In this document: positions 18,024 through 27,036 of the stretch, in pieces
Layout: each line of letters begins with the position of its first letter
Position numbering within the stretch: position 1 is the first letter of the stretch
Assembly (NCBI GenBank): GCA_030427725.1
Contig: JAUICV010000003.1
Coordinates: forward strand, 62,001 to 126,000
Length of the DNA: 64,000 nucleotides
Direction: 5' to 3'
Origin: Chlamydiia bacterium
Lineage (GTDB): Bacteria > Chlamydiota > Chlamydiia > Chlamydiales > GCA-2402025
Made by a program: the position numbers and the translations under genes
The notes under the pieces: model-generated
Told to the model about the DNA's origin: nothing
Seen by the model: only the letters and a program-made list of their open reading frames with translations
Database searches by the model: none

Positions 18024-18911
18024 ATGAAAGGAATTATATTAGCAGGAGGGAGTGGATCGAGGCTTTATCCGCTCACACTTACAACAAGTAAGCAGCTTCT
18101 TCCAGTGTTTGATAAGCCGATGATCTATTATCCTTTGTCACTTCTTATGCAGGCTAAAATCAAAGACATTTTAATCATCTGTTTGCCCAGGGATTTAAAG
18201 GCCTATGAAACTTTATTTGGTGATGGAAGTTCGCTTGGGCTAAATATTAGTTATGTAGTGCAAGATAAACCAGATGGAATAGCTCAGGCTTTTGTGCTTG
18301 GTGAATCTTTTATTGCTAGAGATTCTGTCTGCCTAGTTCTTGGGGATAATGTTTTTTTTGGTCATCATTTAGAGTCTCTCATGCAAGAATCTTCACAGCA
18401 TGAAGAGGGAGCTCTTGTTTTTGGGTATGAGGTTAGGGATCCAAGTCGTTACGGAGTCATTGATTTTGATGAAAATTATAAGGTTAAAAAGGTTGTTGAG
18501 AAACCAAAAGACCCTCCGTCGAACTACGCGGTAACTGGGCTTTACTTTTATGATGAGCAGGTGGCTTCTTTTGCTAAGCAATTGAAGCCATCACATAGAG
18601 GTGAGTTGGAGATTACTGATCTTAATCAGATGTATTTAGAAAAGGATCAGTTGAGAGTGCGTCTTTTAGATCGAGGCTTTGCTTGGCTAGATACTGGCAC
18701 ACATGATTCTTTGCACAAAGCTTCCTCATACGTGCAAACCATTCAAGAAAGGCAAGGCGTTCAAATAGCGTGTATTGAAGAGATTGCATACAGAAATGGA
18801 TGGATTAACCTAGCTCAGTTAGAGGTGTTGGCAAATCGCGTTTCTTCAAGTGATTACGGAGCCTATCTAATTAAGTTTTTAGAAAAATCTCATGTATTGT
18901 GTAAAAACTAA
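18024..18911 (+). CDS. rmlA: Glucose-1-phosphate thymidylyltransferase
   Basis: 295 residues with full RmlA/RfbA motifs: KGIILAGGSGSRLYPLT (nucleotide-binding), TTSKQLLPVFDKPMIYYPLS, LVLGDNVFFGH (metal-binding Asp), VVEKPKDPPSNYAVTGLYFY, HRGELEITDLN and FAWLDTGTHDSL. It makes dTDP-glucose from dTTP and glucose-1-phosphate, the first step to dTDP-deoxysugars. ATG starts nine bases after hpt. No rmlB, C or D gene is seen in the window, so the downstream use of dTDP-glucose must be encoded elsewhere or be different. Confidence 0.95.
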   Translation: MKGIILAGGSGSRLYPLTLTTSKQLLPVFDKPMIYYPLSLLMQAKIKDILIICLPRDLKAYETLFGDGSSLGLNISYVVQDKPDGIAQAFVLGESFIARDSVCLVLGDNVFFGHHLESLMQESSQHEEGALVFGYEVRDPSRYGVIDFDENYKVKKVVEKPKDPPSNYAVTGLYFYDEQVASFAKQLKPSHRGELEITDLNQMYLEKDQLRVRLLDRGFAWLDTGTHDSLHKASSYVQTIQERQGVQIACIEEIAYRNGWINLAQLEVLANRVSSSDYGAYLIKFLEKSHVLCKN

Positions 18912-18917
18912 CTAGTG

Positions 18918-19826
18918 TTATTTTTTTGTAAGGCTTTTTCTTTTTCTGGCAGCAAGTTTTGCTTGAGATCCATACACAACTTCATGAAGGTTTTGGATAG
19001 ACATAAATGCTCCAGAATCGACCCTTTGGACAAGCTCTTTAAGATCGGCTAAATCAAGCCTTTCAACAATTACGAATAAGATCTCTCTAGCATCTCCTGT
19101 GTAACCTCCTCGGCCATACATGATTGTAAGACCTAGGCCTAGTTCATGCATGATCACTTCTGAAAGCTCTTTAGGTTTAGATGTGATAATTGTCATTGTT
19201 TTGAGCTCATCAAGGCCAACGATGACAAGGTCTAGCATTTTAAAAGCTACTATATAGGTCATAAGTGAGCCAAAGGCTATATGCCAGTCTTTGAAGATCA
19301 GTCCATAAGCTGCAAAGATAAAAAAGTTAATAAAGAGGACAACTTGGCCAACGGTAAAGCCTTTTTTTCTGTTGATGATGATCGCTAAAATTTCGGTGCC
19401 ATCTAAACATCCTCCGTTTCTGATAATGAGTCCTACTCCAATTCCAAGTATTGCGCCTCCTATCACGATAATCTCTAGCATATCTCCATAAAAGGGAGGA
19501 ACTTTTTCCAAAGCGCTTAAAAAGATAGCAAACAGTAACACGGCTACTAACATTTGAATAACAAAGGTTTTCCTGATATGCCTGTAGGCTAAATAAATAA
19601 ACGGTAAGTTCAAAATAATTAGAACTACAGATAAGAGAGTGTCGCCAAAGAGTCTAGCGTAGATCAAAGAAACACCGATTATCCCACCGTCAATCAACTT
19701 ATTTGGATAGAGAAAGACTCTAATTGATACAGCAGCTAAAAAAGCTCCGAGCGTCATCCAGAAATAAGAAATGATTTGTTGGGATAGTGATTTTTTCTTA
19801 GTGCTTTTTGATGCGATCATTGGCAT
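18918..19826 (-). CDS. YitT/DUF161-DUF2179 family membrane protein
   Basis: 302 residues. About five hydrophobic segments fill residues 15-195 (FWMTLGAFLAAVSIRVFLYP, IVIGGAILGIGVGLIIRNGG and others), followed by a cytosolic alpha/beta domain with TMTIITSKPKELSEVIMHEL, GLTIMYGRGGYTG and ILFVIVERLDLADLKELV. This is the YitT architecture: membrane part plus a C-terminal DUF2179 domain. Members are widespread with no firmly established substrate; transport or regulation at the membrane is assumed. GGDGT-like NGGCLDGTEI matches the family core. The gene converges on rmlA with a six-base gap and no clear terminator. Confidence 0.88.
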   Translation of the reverse strand: MPMIASKSTKKKSLSQQIISYFWMTLGAFLAAVSIRVFLYPNKLIDGGIIGVSLIYARLFGDTLLSVVLIILNLPFIYLAYRHIRKTFVIQMLVAVLLFAIFLSALEKVPPFYGDMLEIIVIGGAILGIGVGLIIRNGGCLDGTEILAIIINRKKGFTVGQVVLFINFFIFAAYGLIFKDWHIAFGSLMTYIVAFKMLDLVIVGLDELKTMTIITSKPKELSEVIMHELGLGLTIMYGRGGYTGDAREILFVIVERLDLADLKELVQRVDSGAFMSIQNLHEVVYGSQAKLAARKRKSLTKK

Positions 19827-19908
19827 GTCCTTGGTTCTATCACAGAATAAAGAAAGCGATTGGTGTTTGTACAGAAAAAAATTCGAGCCATACGGCTTAG
19901 AAAAGCTT

Positions 19909-19982
19909 CGCGAGAGAAGGGACTCGAACCCTCAACTTCCAGCGTGACAGGCTGGTGCTCTAACCAATTGAACTACTCCCGC
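19909..19982 (-). tRNA. tRNA-Asp (anticodon GTC)
   Basis: The minus strand folds into a standard cloverleaf: acceptor GCGGGAG paired with CTCTCGC, D-loop with GGTT, anticodon loop CTGTCAC giving GTC, T-arm with TTCGAGT and discriminator G. Length 74 nt. The 3' CCA is not encoded. Confidence 0.95.
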
Positions 19983-19996
19983 AAAAGAGTTGACTT

Positions 19997-20069
19997 TGGG
20001 CGCGACAGGATTCGAACCTACGACCGCCTGTGTGTAAGACAGGTGCTCTACCAACTGAGCTACACGCCC
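19997..20069 (-). tRNA. tRNA-Val (anticodon TAC)
   Basis: Minus-strand cloverleaf of 73 nt: acceptor GGGCGTG with CGCGCCC, anticodon loop CTTACAC giving TAC, T-loop TTCGAAT and discriminator A. It lies 14 bases upstream of tRNA-Asp on the same strand, so both are probably cut from one precursor. Confidence 0.95.
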
Positions 20070-20178
20070 TTCAAAATCACGATAACTTTAATCTTTAGTG
20101 GGCTTTTTTCTCAAGAGAAAAAATACTTTTTATGTTTTACTGCGCTTTTTGTAAAAAAATGAGAGGAGAATCTAGCTA

Positions 20179-20745
20179 ATGAGCGATAATGATTTCGTAG
20201 ATGTAAAGGAGTTATGCCCAGGGATAATTGTGGATCCGATGTACTCTCGGGTAGATAATATTTTTAAGGAAGTATTGTATCCTGTTGAGGCTTGTTTTAT
20301 TAGAAGAGGAATGGGGAAAAAGCTTCTCGAGGTGCAAAATGAATTAGAGAAGTTATCTCTTGGTTTAATTGTTTATGATGGTTATAGACCTCTTAGCGTT
20401 CAAAAAAAACTTTGGAAGCAGTGCCCTGATGATCGATATGTTGCTAATCCAGATATTGGGTCTAAACATAATAGAGGAGCTGCAGTAGATGTTTCACTTA
20501 TTAGTTTGGATGGTGATTTATTAGAGATGCCATCGGTTGTTGATGACTTAAGTGAAAGAGCTCATAGAGATAACGATAATTTCCCTCAGAAAGTTATCGC
20601 TAACAGGCAGCTTCTTGAAGATATCATGGTAAGTAAGGGGTTTATCCCGCTCCCTACTGAGTGGTGGCATTTTGATGATAGTGACTGGGAGAAATATCCT
20701 ATAGAAGATGTGTGTCTAAGCGAGCTTGTGAAAAGTCATTCATGA
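20179..20745 (+). CDS. D-alanyl-D-alanine dipeptidase (VanX/DdpX family)
   Basis: 188 residues. The zinc site of the family is visible: SKHNRGAAVD (His97, Asp104) and EWWH (Glu161, His164), with YDGYRPL upstream holding the conserved Arg. VanX-type enzymes hydrolyse D-Ala-D-Ala; related chlamydial and Legionella-like proteins act in peptidoglycan turnover. There is no signal peptide, so a cytosolic or non-Sec location is suggested. The stop overlaps the start of the lipoprotein gene (ATGA), indicating coupling. Annotation as dipeptidase is by motif; vancomycin resistance is not implied. Confidence 0.9.
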   Translation: MSDNDFVDVKELCPGIIVDPMYSRVDNIFKEVLYPVEACFIRRGMGKKLLEVQNELEKLSLGLIVYDGYRPLSVQKKLWKQCPDDRYVANPDIGSKHNRGAAVDVSLISLDGDLLEMPSVVDDLSERAHRDNDNFPQKVIANRQLLEDIMVSKGFIPLPTEWWHFDDSDWEKYPIEDVCLSELVKSHS

Positions 20746-21137
20746 AAAAAGTTGTTTTTTGTTTCTTAGCGTTGTTTTGTTTGAGTTGTAGTAAAAATGA
20801 AGACTATTACCGTCAAAAAGGTGAGAGGCTTTCTAAGAAAATTGCGCTTGAGTTAGAGCAGATTAACTCGGCTAAAGAGCTAAAAGAAAAAGCGCCACTA
20901 CTTAGAAAAAAAGCTTTGAAGCTAACGGATCTGATGATCAAAGCTGAGTCAATTAAGAGTACATTGGAAGGTAGAGAAGTTACATCTCAAACGGTGAGTA
21001 GTGATCAACTGCTTTATGAATTGAATCGTTTGGCGCAAGATAAGGAATGTCTTAAACTTCTTAAAGACATTCAAAGAGATGCTTTAGAAAAACTTGATGC
21101 TTATGATGCAAAGAAGCAAAAAGATTCTAAGAGTTAA
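20742..21137 (+). CDS. Small lipoprotein, helical
   Basis: From ATG 20742 the 131-residue product begins MKKVVFCFLALFCLSCSKNE, a lipoprotein signal with lipobox LSC; Cys16 would be lipidated. The rest is charged and strongly helical (KIALELEQINSAKELKEKAP and KDIQRDALEKLDAYDAKKQK), coiled-coil-like, without a recognised family. It is translationally coupled to the dipeptidase gene (ATGA overlap) and converges on surE with an 11-base tail overlap. The likely location is the inner or outer membrane, facing the periplasm; a cell-wall related role is only suggested by its neighbour. Confidence 0.75.
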   Translation: MKKVVFCFLALFCLSCSKNEDYYRQKGERLSKKIALELEQINSAKELKEKAPLLRKKALKLTDLMIKAESIKSTLEGREVTSQTVSSDQLLYELNRLAQDKECLKLLKDIQRDALEKLDAYDAKKQKDSKS

Positions 21138-21924
21138 ACCTAAATTTGTTTGAGACATAGGCTTCAAAAGAGTCTTTTTGTTTTTGTAAGATATCAAAAT
21201 CAGTTAATTCAGAGATTTGTATTGGAGAAGCTGTGATGTAGCCAAGTTCATTAAAGTGGCAATCTGAATCGATATCTTTGTCATGGCGCTTCCAAAAATC
21301 GGCAGAGATAAATTGGGATTCAATTTTTTCTGAGGGCTTGAATGCAGAAGACCAGTTTGAAATCCCGTGAGGAGCGACCTTAAAACCTTTGATTTCTTCA
21401 TCTAAGTGTTCTGGAAAATTAATATTGTAGAACGTCCCACTTGGAATTTGCAGGTCTAAAAGATATTCTACTATCGGGGCGATATATTTCTCTACGTGGT
21501 CGTACTCATCTTGATCTTCTCTAAAATACGAAAAAGCAGCGCCTGGAATACCTGAATAAACTCCTTCAATAACAGCTCCGCATGTTCCACTAAAAAGTAA
21601 AGTCCTTCCTAAGTTGTGGCCTAAATTAACACCAGATAAAATCATCGTTGGCTTACAGTTAAGAATCTGAAGTGCGGCTCTAACACAATCAACAGGAGTT
21701 CCGCTTACTTGATAGGCCTTGACGTTATCTTCCCAATCGACACTTGTGACATTTAAGGACCCAAGAGTTAGTGATTGAGAGGCTCCGGATTTCTGAGAGC
21801 TTGGAGCTACAATTGTCACATCACCTAAATTTTTAATTCCTTCGTAGAGGTGTTTTAAGCCTCTAGCTTGAATGCCGTCGTCATTTGTTAAAAGAAAATG
21901 AGGTCTTGAGGTAGTTTTATCCAC
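21127..21924 (-). CDS. surE: 5'-nucleotidase SurE
   Basis: 265 residues with the SurE metal site LLTNDDGI (Asp14, Asp15), VAPSSQKSGASQSLT (Ser/Asn site), VSGTPVDCVRAAL and ILSGVNLGHNLG, all in order. SurE is a metal-dependent nucleoside monophosphatase. The late domain with NINFPEHLDEEIKGFKVAP is also normal. No ATG is available; GTG at 21924 is the likely start and it nearly abuts the stop of the symporter gene upstream, so the two probably share a transcript. Confidence 0.94.
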   Translation of the reverse strand: MDKTTSRPHFLLTNDDGIQARGLKHLYEGIKNLGDVTIVAPSSQKSGASQSLTLGSLNVTSVDWEDNVKAYQVSGTPVDCVRAALQILNCKPTMILSGVNLGHNLGRTLLFSGTCGAVIEGVYSGIPGAAFSYFREDQDEYDHVEKYIAPIVEYLLDLQIPSGTFYNINFPEHLDEEIKGFKVAPHGISNWSSAFKPSEKIESQFISADFWKRHDKDIDSDCHFNELGYITASPIQISELTDFDILQKQKDSFEAYVSNKFRFNS

Positions 21925-21926
21925 TC

Positions 21927-23363
21927 TTATTTTAACTCTAGTTTTGGTTTTTGAGTAAAGTATGATACCACTAAAATGGCAATAAGGCTAATACAAAACC
22001 CGGGAATAATTGAAGGGATGCTTATATGAAAAATTTTATTAATATATGGCCAAGTGCCAGCTAGTGTTCCTCCTAGGAAGATTCCAGCTCCAGCGCCATA
22101 TTTATTTGTTTTTTTCGAAAACAGTCCCAAAATTAAAATAGGTCCGAAAGTGGCTCCAAGGCCAGACCAAGCATAACTTACAAGAGCAAAGATGGTATCA
22201 AGTTTTAGATAAGCGATAAGATAGGCTAATAGCGAAACAAAAAAGACGCTGAGTCTTGATACTAAAAGGACTTGTTTAGAGGTAGCATTTTTGTGAAAAG
22301 CTCTTTTATAGACATCTTCAGCTAAACTTGAAGCTAGAACCAGAATCTGAGAGTCTACAGTGGAAATCGTAGCTGCGAAAATAGCGCAGAGGACAAAGGT
22401 TGCCAAAAAGACAGGGAACACATTTCCGACCATGGTTACAAACACAAGCTGGGAGTCTTCAAGGGGAGTTTTGTAATAATTTATTGCGATAAGCCCTATC
22501 AGAGTTGCAGCAAATAAAGTAACAGTTTGCCAAGACAGTCCGACTATTTGGGCTTTTCTCATTTCCGAGACGTTTTTAATCCCCATAAATTTTGTGATAA
22601 TATGAGGTTGCCCAAAATATCCAAGACCCCAACCTGCCATGATTCCTAAAACGCCCAGCATAGTCTTTCCTGAAAAATCTGGGAAAAGAGAGAGCATTCC
22701 TGAGTGAAGTTTACCTGGATCGACAGCCGCGGAAAAGCTGCCAAACTTATCAAATATCACAAAAAGGGGAACAAAAAGGCAGACAACCATAAGAAATAGA
22801 CCTTGAAAAAGATCTGTCCAAGCTAAGGTGACATATCCTCCGATAAAAAGATAAGGGATAACAATGCAGATTCCGATTGTGATTCCAAGGAGATAGTTGA
22901 ATCCAAAAATTGATTCAATGAGTAGGCCAAGCCCTGTGAGGCCTGCTGATATATAAATTGTATAAAAAACAAAGAGCATAAGAGCTGTTAAAATACGAAT
23001 GACACCAGAGGTGTCTTGAAATCTACTTTCAAAAAAAGACGATAGAGTCATGCTGTTGTATTTTTCTGTAGCTTTTCTAATGGCAGGAGCTATGAATTGC
23101 CAGTTTAGAAACATAAAAAAAATAAGACCAATTGCGATCCAAGATTGCTTCAGACCTTTTTCATAAATCACAGCAGGGTATCCCATCAAAAGCCAACTGC
23201 TCATATCGCTGGCATGGGCAGCTAGTGCAGTTAGTAGGTATCCCATAGACCGTCCACCTAGAATGTAGTCGCTAGAGGTCTGTCTTTTTTTATAAGAGAA
23301 TCCTGCAATAGCAAGTAACACAACAATATATATTGCTATAGCTAGAAATTTTTCAAAAATCAT
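21927..23363 (-). CDS. putP: Sodium:solute symporter, PutP-like
   Basis: 478 residues with about 13 membrane segments. SSS-family motifs: RQTSSDYILGGRSMGYLLTA near the N-terminus, AHASDMSSWLLMGYPAVIYE (first helix pair), GGYVTLAWTDLFQGL, and AAFISTVDSQ-like FAATISTVDSQILVLASSLAEDV, with the sodium-site Ser/Thr. The pattern is closest to proline symporters (PutP), and import of proline from the host would suit an intracellular bacterium, but substrate is inferred only. ATG 23363. It is followed by surE. Confidence 0.9.
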   Translation of the reverse strand: MIFEKFLAIAIYIVVLLAIAGFSYKKRQTSSDYILGGRSMGYLLTALAAHASDMSSWLLMGYPAVIYEKGLKQSWIAIGLIFFMFLNWQFIAPAIRKATEKYNSMTLSSFFESRFQDTSGVIRILTALMLFVFYTIYISAGLTGLGLLIESIFGFNYLLGITIGICIVIPYLFIGGYVTLAWTDLFQGLFLMVVCLFVPLFVIFDKFGSFSAAVDPGKLHSGMLSLFPDFSGKTMLGVLGIMAGWGLGYFGQPHIITKFMGIKNVSEMRKAQIVGLSWQTVTLFAATLIGLIAINYYKTPLEDSQLVFVTMVGNVFPVFLATFVLCAIFAATISTVDSQILVLASSLAEDVYKRAFHKNATSKQVLLVSRLSVFFVSLLAYLIAYLKLDTIFALVSYAWSGLGATFGPILILGLFSKKTNKYGAGAGIFLGGTLAGTWPYINKIFHISIPSIIPGFCISLIAILVVSYFTQKPKLELK

Positions 23364-23424
23364 CGGCTCATCTATTATTTAATTAGCTAGAGTATAAGAG
23401 GCAAAACTTCATATGTCAAAAAAT

Positions 23425-24297
23425 TCATGAGCTTTGGCTTGGATTAACAGTCTGTAGTAGATCTTGTCTCAAAGCCTTTTTTGATCCAAAATCTAGCCCA
23501 GCTTTAGCTAGATTAGATTTCACATGGGGAAATTCGCTCTGAATTGAGCGGATTAAATCTTTTGTTTTTTTTCTTTTTGAGTTTTGCCCGACAGGACATT
23601 GACACATGATTCTAGCAAATTCAGCAGCTTTTGAAAATTCAATGATGTCTTTTTCCTCAACGAAGATAAGCGGTCTTATAATGGTCACTCCGTACAAAAT
23701 CATTGGAACTTTTGGAAGATTACCCTCGACTTGCCCCTTTTGGACAAGGTTTAACATGAAAGTTTCTATATGATCATCTAGATGATGGCCAAAAGCAATT
23801 TTATTAATTCCAAGGTCTTTTGCCTTTCGAAAGATTAACTTTCTTCTTTCTCGTGAGCAGCTATAGCATTGTAGATTTTCTAGCGTTTGATCAGAGTGTA
23901 AAATTTCTAAATCGATTTCAAGGTGTTGGCAGATTTTTTTGATATAGGCTGTTTCGATTGAGGCTCCGCAAGAAAATGCGCCGCTTACATGTAGAGCTGT
24001 GATTTTGAATTTTTGAAAACCTCTGCCCGAGATAGCGTTTAGCATAAAAAGTAGAGTTAAACTATCTTTTCCTCCGCTTAGGGCTACTCCAATATGGACA
24101 GAGTCTTCCAGAAGGTCAAATTCATAAATAGCTTTCCGAGTTAGCTTTTCTATAGATTTTCCAGGCCCTTCCCAGGGAGGAGTGCAGCTAGGTAATTGTT
24201 GAATCAGCTTTAAACTCATATGCATAACACTTTGATATAAAGGGTGATATCTTACAATAAAAGCCTCTATCTGATCAAGAGCTTGGAGGGCTCTCAT
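23425..24297 (-). CDS. TtcA-like tRNA thiolation protein (PP-loop ATPase)
   Basis: 290 residues from ATG 24297. The PP-loop SGGKDS (residues 74-79) activates the tRNA base with ATP. Paired cysteines LQCYSCSRERRK and CQCPVG fit the iron-sulfur binding CxxC layout of TtcA, and FGHHLDDHIETFMLNL is a TtcA family motif. TtcA makes 2-thiocytidine at tRNA position 32. The protein ends KKALRQDLLQTVNPSQSS. An alternative is another TtcA/TilS-family sulfurtransferase; the double Cys pairs make TtcA the better reading. Confidence 0.85.
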   Translation of the reverse strand: MRALQALDQIEAFIVRYHPLYQSVMHMSLKLIQQLPSCTPPWEGPGKSIEKLTRKAIYEFDLLEDSVHIGVALSGGKDSLTLLFMLNAISGRGFQKFKITALHVSGAFSCGASIETAYIKKICQHLEIDLEILHSDQTLENLQCYSCSRERRKLIFRKAKDLGINKIAFGHHLDDHIETFMLNLVQKGQVEGNLPKVPMILYGVTIIRPLIFVEEKDIIEFSKAAEFARIMCQCPVGQNSKRKKTKDLIRSIQSEFPHVKSNLAKAGLDFGSKKALRQDLLQTVNPSQSS

Positions 24298-24361
24298 GGA
24301 CAATTAACCTAGCTTGTGTTATACTGTTCCCAGTTTATGTCAGGAATAAAGAGAAAAATAG

Positions 24362-24586
24362 ATGAAACCTAAAAGAAATGATCCGTGTCCTTGTGGCTCT
24401 AATAAGAAGTACAAAAAATGCTGTGGTCTATCTGCTGGGCAAAAGCCTATTAAGGCTTCTGTTATCTCTTCTGGTCTTACTAGTAAGATGTCCTCTGTCT
24501 TTCAGAAGGGATTCGTTAATGCCCAGGAAAATAGTTACTCTGGTGTATCCATAAAAGATAGAATTTCAACGTCTATCACTAAATAA
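24362..24586 (+). CDS. SEC-C motif small protein
   Basis: 74 residues starting [20 protein letters not shown]. The SEC-C zinc-binding motif (C-P-C-G-S-x-K-K-Y-K-K-C-C-G) covers residues 7-23, as at the C-terminus of SecA and in many small stand-alone proteins. The remainder is polar with no recognised domain. GAATAAAGAGAAAA upstream provides a weak ribosome site. Role unknown; a zinc-dependent contact with a SecA- or ribosome-type partner is only a possibility. Confidence 0.75.
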   Translation: MKPKRNDPCPCGSNKKYKKCCGLSAGQKPIKASVISSGLTSKMSSVFQKGFVNAQENSYSGVSIKDRISTSITK

Positions 24587-24857
24587 ATTCATTAAATTTA
24601 TTCAAATTTAAAATCTTATAAGCTTTCTATTAGAAGAGTAATCTTTTTATAGATGTTTTTAAGGCTGTTTTGGACCTTGAAATATAAGCTTCATGATAAT
24701 CCAAATAAGCTCGTAGAAAAACTAGTTGAGCTATGCCCAAACATAAAGCCTTTCAAAGAGTTGTCGTAATAAATATTTCAAAAGTTTAGATTGAGAACTT
24801 ACAAAAAAAATCTAGCAGAACAAAAGCTTAAAGGCCCGATAGACAAGGAGCTTGTAG

Positions 24858-25150
24858 ATGAAGTTAAAACTGTTACAATTGATGATAATGGGGCTAGTCT
24901 TGACTAGTTTTAAACTAGAGGCGGTCCTTACTCAAAAAGCTATGGTTACTAACCTTGGTAGTCCAACTGTGAGTATTATAGATTTAACGAAGAGTACATA
25001 TCCCGTGATAACAGTTGATGTAGGGGATGATCCAGATTCTGTTAAAATAGCTACTCGTGAAGAGTCTGGAGCCAATGTGCTTTTGCAGCAGAAAACAACT
25101 ATGTTACGACAAAAGGGATTATAGAAGGATGTACGTCTGAAGAAGATTAA
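24858..25150 (+). pseudogene. Frameshifted N-terminal remnant of a YVTN beta-propeller protein
   Basis: ATG 24858 has AAGGAG upstream and encodes a signal peptide (MKLKLLQLMIMGLVLTSFKL...EA) then one propeller blade-like unit (AMVTNLGSPTVSIIDLTK, ITVDVGDDPDSVKIA). The frame ends at 25124. Reading shifts at about 25068: one frame over continues SQCAFAAENNYVTTKGIIEG to a TAA at 25150, which is what YVTN proteins show at this place. Adding one base in GGAGC (to GGAAGC) joins the frames. Even joined, only about 97 residues remain of a normally 300 or more, so this is a decayed fragment. An intact member of the same family lies at 61309-62349. Confidence 0.6.
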
Positions 25151-25257
25151 AGAGAAGATGTTAGGTTCTAATTGAATTTTGATGAGTCTTTTTTGATTTT
25201 TTTCTAATTTGCTGTTGCTGAGAATTTAAACGTTTGCTATAACTTGCATCAAATTTT

Positions 25258-25330
25258 GCTGGAGTAGCTCAATTGGTAGAGCACCCGACTTGTAATCGGA
25301 CGGTTGAGGGTTCAAGTCCTTTCTCCAGCA
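25258..25330 (+). tRNA. tRNA-Thr (anticodon TGT)
   Basis: 73-nt cloverleaf: acceptor GCTGGAG with CTCCAGC, D-arm GCTC...GAGC, anticodon loop CTTGTAA giving TGT, T-loop TTCAAGT, discriminator A. The top pair of the anticodon stem (C-A) is a mismatch. CCA is not encoded. Confidence 0.93.
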
Positions 25331-25349
25331 AATTTTTTTTGCCCTTTTC

Positions 25350-25431
25350 GGGGGTGTCGCATAGTGGCAATTGCAAGAGACTGTAAATCTCTCGACTTCG
25401 GTCTTCGTGTGTTCGAGTCACACCGCCCCCA
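25350..25431 (+). tRNA. tRNA-Tyr (anticodon GTA)
   Basis: 82-nt class II tRNA: acceptor GGGGGTG with CGCCCCC, anticodon loop CTGTAAA giving GTA, long variable arm (CGACTTCGGTCTTCG), T-loop TTCGAGT, discriminator A. It follows tRNA-Thr by 19 bases, the common Thr-Tyr pairing. Confidence 0.95.
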
Positions 25432-25594
25432 GCTTTTCTTGCTAATGGCAAGTCTTATTTTTTTTTGCATATAGTTCTATATTTTTCCTTTTTTATTAAA
25501 TAAAATGCCTTATTTAGTATAAGTAAGTTTCAAGTGAGTTTGCTTTAGTTTTATTAAAAGCGTAACTTTTTATAGATGAGGTAATTAAGTAACC

Positions 25595-27034
25595 ATGAAT
25601 AAATGGTTCAGTTGTTGTATTGCCATTTTAAGCTTAATAATTAGAGGATACTCAGATGATCCTGTGGTATTGTCTAGCCTGACGTTAGAGCAAGCTGAAA
25701 TGATTGCCTTAGAAAAAAACCATCAAGTTCAGACTCTAAGAGCTCTATATCAAAAAGCTGTTGAGGGGAAATTAGAGTCTTACTCAAAGTGGATGCCAAC
25801 ATTATCTGCTTTTAGTGATATGTATGTAGCAAATAAAAAGCAGGTATTCACTAATTCAAAAAGTGCCTTTTTAACTCAATTTACACTGTCTCAATCGATT
25901 CTTGAAATGGATAAATATTATGATGTTAAAATTGCTAAACTTGTTCAAGAGCAGCTTAAGCTCTTATTAAATGCCGCCATTATAGACACTCTCTTCGAAG
26001 TAAGGTCCTTATATTATCTTGTGATTTTAGATTATGAGTCAATTGCGGCAGCTGAGGATAAAGTTGAGCTGTTAACAAGTCTTGCTAATAGAATGAAAGA
26101 TCGATATGAAGTTGGCACAACAATTTTATATAACGTCAATCAAAGTCAGGTGGCTATTGCTAACGCTATGGCAGCTTATTATGAAGTCGTTAAAGCTCAA
26201 AAAGTGAATATGGATCGCCTTGTTTCTGCGATGGGGTTTGATCCAGGAAACTGTCAAATACAGTTTGCAAAGCTTGAGATTCCAGTTGATACAATCCCTT
26301 TGCTTGGTGAAAAACTGTGTCATCTGAGAAGTCTATTTGAAGAAGATGGCTTAAAGGCTGATCAAAAGCTTTTCACAAAATCATATCCACTAACTGAAAT
26401 TCATAAGATAAAGGCTTTATTTTCCAAACCCGAAATCAGTTATTGGGAAAGCAAAGCTAAAAAATATGACCCGACTCTTAGCGCTTCTGAAAAAGAAGTG
26501 GTCATAGCAAGAAGAGAAGTGTCTAAAGGGTATGGAGAGTATATTCCAAAAGTTACTCTTAATGTTAACTACGGCGGAAATCCAACAGATCAACTATTTG
26601 TCCCTGCTACGAGTTTTTCTAGCCAGACATTTGAGTGGGGAGTGGGATTGCAGTTTAAGTGGATGATCTTTGATAGCTTAGGTCGAGAAAGACGTATTAA
26701 ACAAGCGAGATACCAGAAAAAAGCTAAAGAATCACAGTACAAAAAAGAGCTTCAAAAGACTTATGAAAATGTAAGAAAGCAGATTTTTAGCATTGAAGAG
26801 GCAATCTCTAGTTTTGTTACAGCTGACGCTAATGTTAGATTGGCAACTCAGACGGTGGATTTGGCAAACGATCAGTTGGATATTGGTTATGTGACAATAT
26901 TTGATTATCAAATAACAGTTGATGGTTTGGTCCAAGCTTTAAACCATAGAAACAAAGCTAGGTATGAAATCATTAACGCCTACTATGGTTTAAGACATGC
27001 ATCTGGTGCAGATTTAGAAGAAGAGGGAATGTAG
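25595..27034 (+). CDS. TolC-family outer membrane efflux protein
   Basis: 479 residues. N-terminal signal peptide MNKWFSCCIAILSLIIRGYS, then LTLEQAEMIALEKNHQVQTL, the standard OEP repeat opening. Two helical/beta repeats follow, with SQVAIANAMAAYYEVVKAQK in the first half and YDYQITVDGLVQA-like FDYQITVDGLVQALNHRNKA in the second. It forms a trimeric outer-membrane and periplasmic channel. The next two genes are a HlyD-type adaptor (2-base gap) and a DHA2 transporter, so this is the exit duct of that pump. Confidence 0.9.
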   Translation: MNKWFSCCIAILSLIIRGYSDDPVVLSSLTLEQAEMIALEKNHQVQTLRALYQKAVEGKLESYSKWMPTLSAFSDMYVANKKQVFTNSKSAFLTQFTLSQSILEMDKYYDVKIAKLVQEQLKLLLNAAIIDTLFEVRSLYYLVILDYESIAAAEDKVELLTSLANRMKDRYEVGTTILYNVNQSQVAIANAMAAYYEVVKAQKVNMDRLVSAMGFDPGNCQIQFAKLEIPVDTIPLLGEKLCHLRSLFEEDGLKADQKLFTKSYPLTEIHKIKALFSKPEISYWESKAKKYDPTLSASEKEVVIARREVSKGYGEYIPKVTLNVNYGGNPTDQLFVPATSFSSQTFEWGVGLQFKWMIFDSLGRERRIKQARYQKKAKESQYKKELQKTYENVRKQIFSIEEAISSFVTADANVRLATQTVDLANDQLDIGYVTIFDYQITVDGLVQALNHRNKARYEIINAYYGLRHASGADLEEEGM

Positions 27035-27036
27035 AG

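Noticed and set aside
19860-20162. Open frame antisense to two tRNA genes, with a protein like GLEPSTSSVTGWCSNQLNY
   Set aside because: This is the well-known artefact of translating the complement of tRNA-Asp and tRNA-Val. The DNA is fully explained by the tRNAs.
24653-24769. 38-codon frame starting MFLRLFWTLKYKLHDNPNKL in the gap after the SEC-C gene
   Set aside because: No ribosome site and too short to judge. It could be a remnant of a gene, but nothing supports translation. The rest of 24587-24857 is AT-rich with no clear structure.
25269-25451. Open frame antisense to the Thr and Tyr tRNAs
   Set aside because: Same artefact (GLEPSTVRLQ type). No ribosome site or homology.
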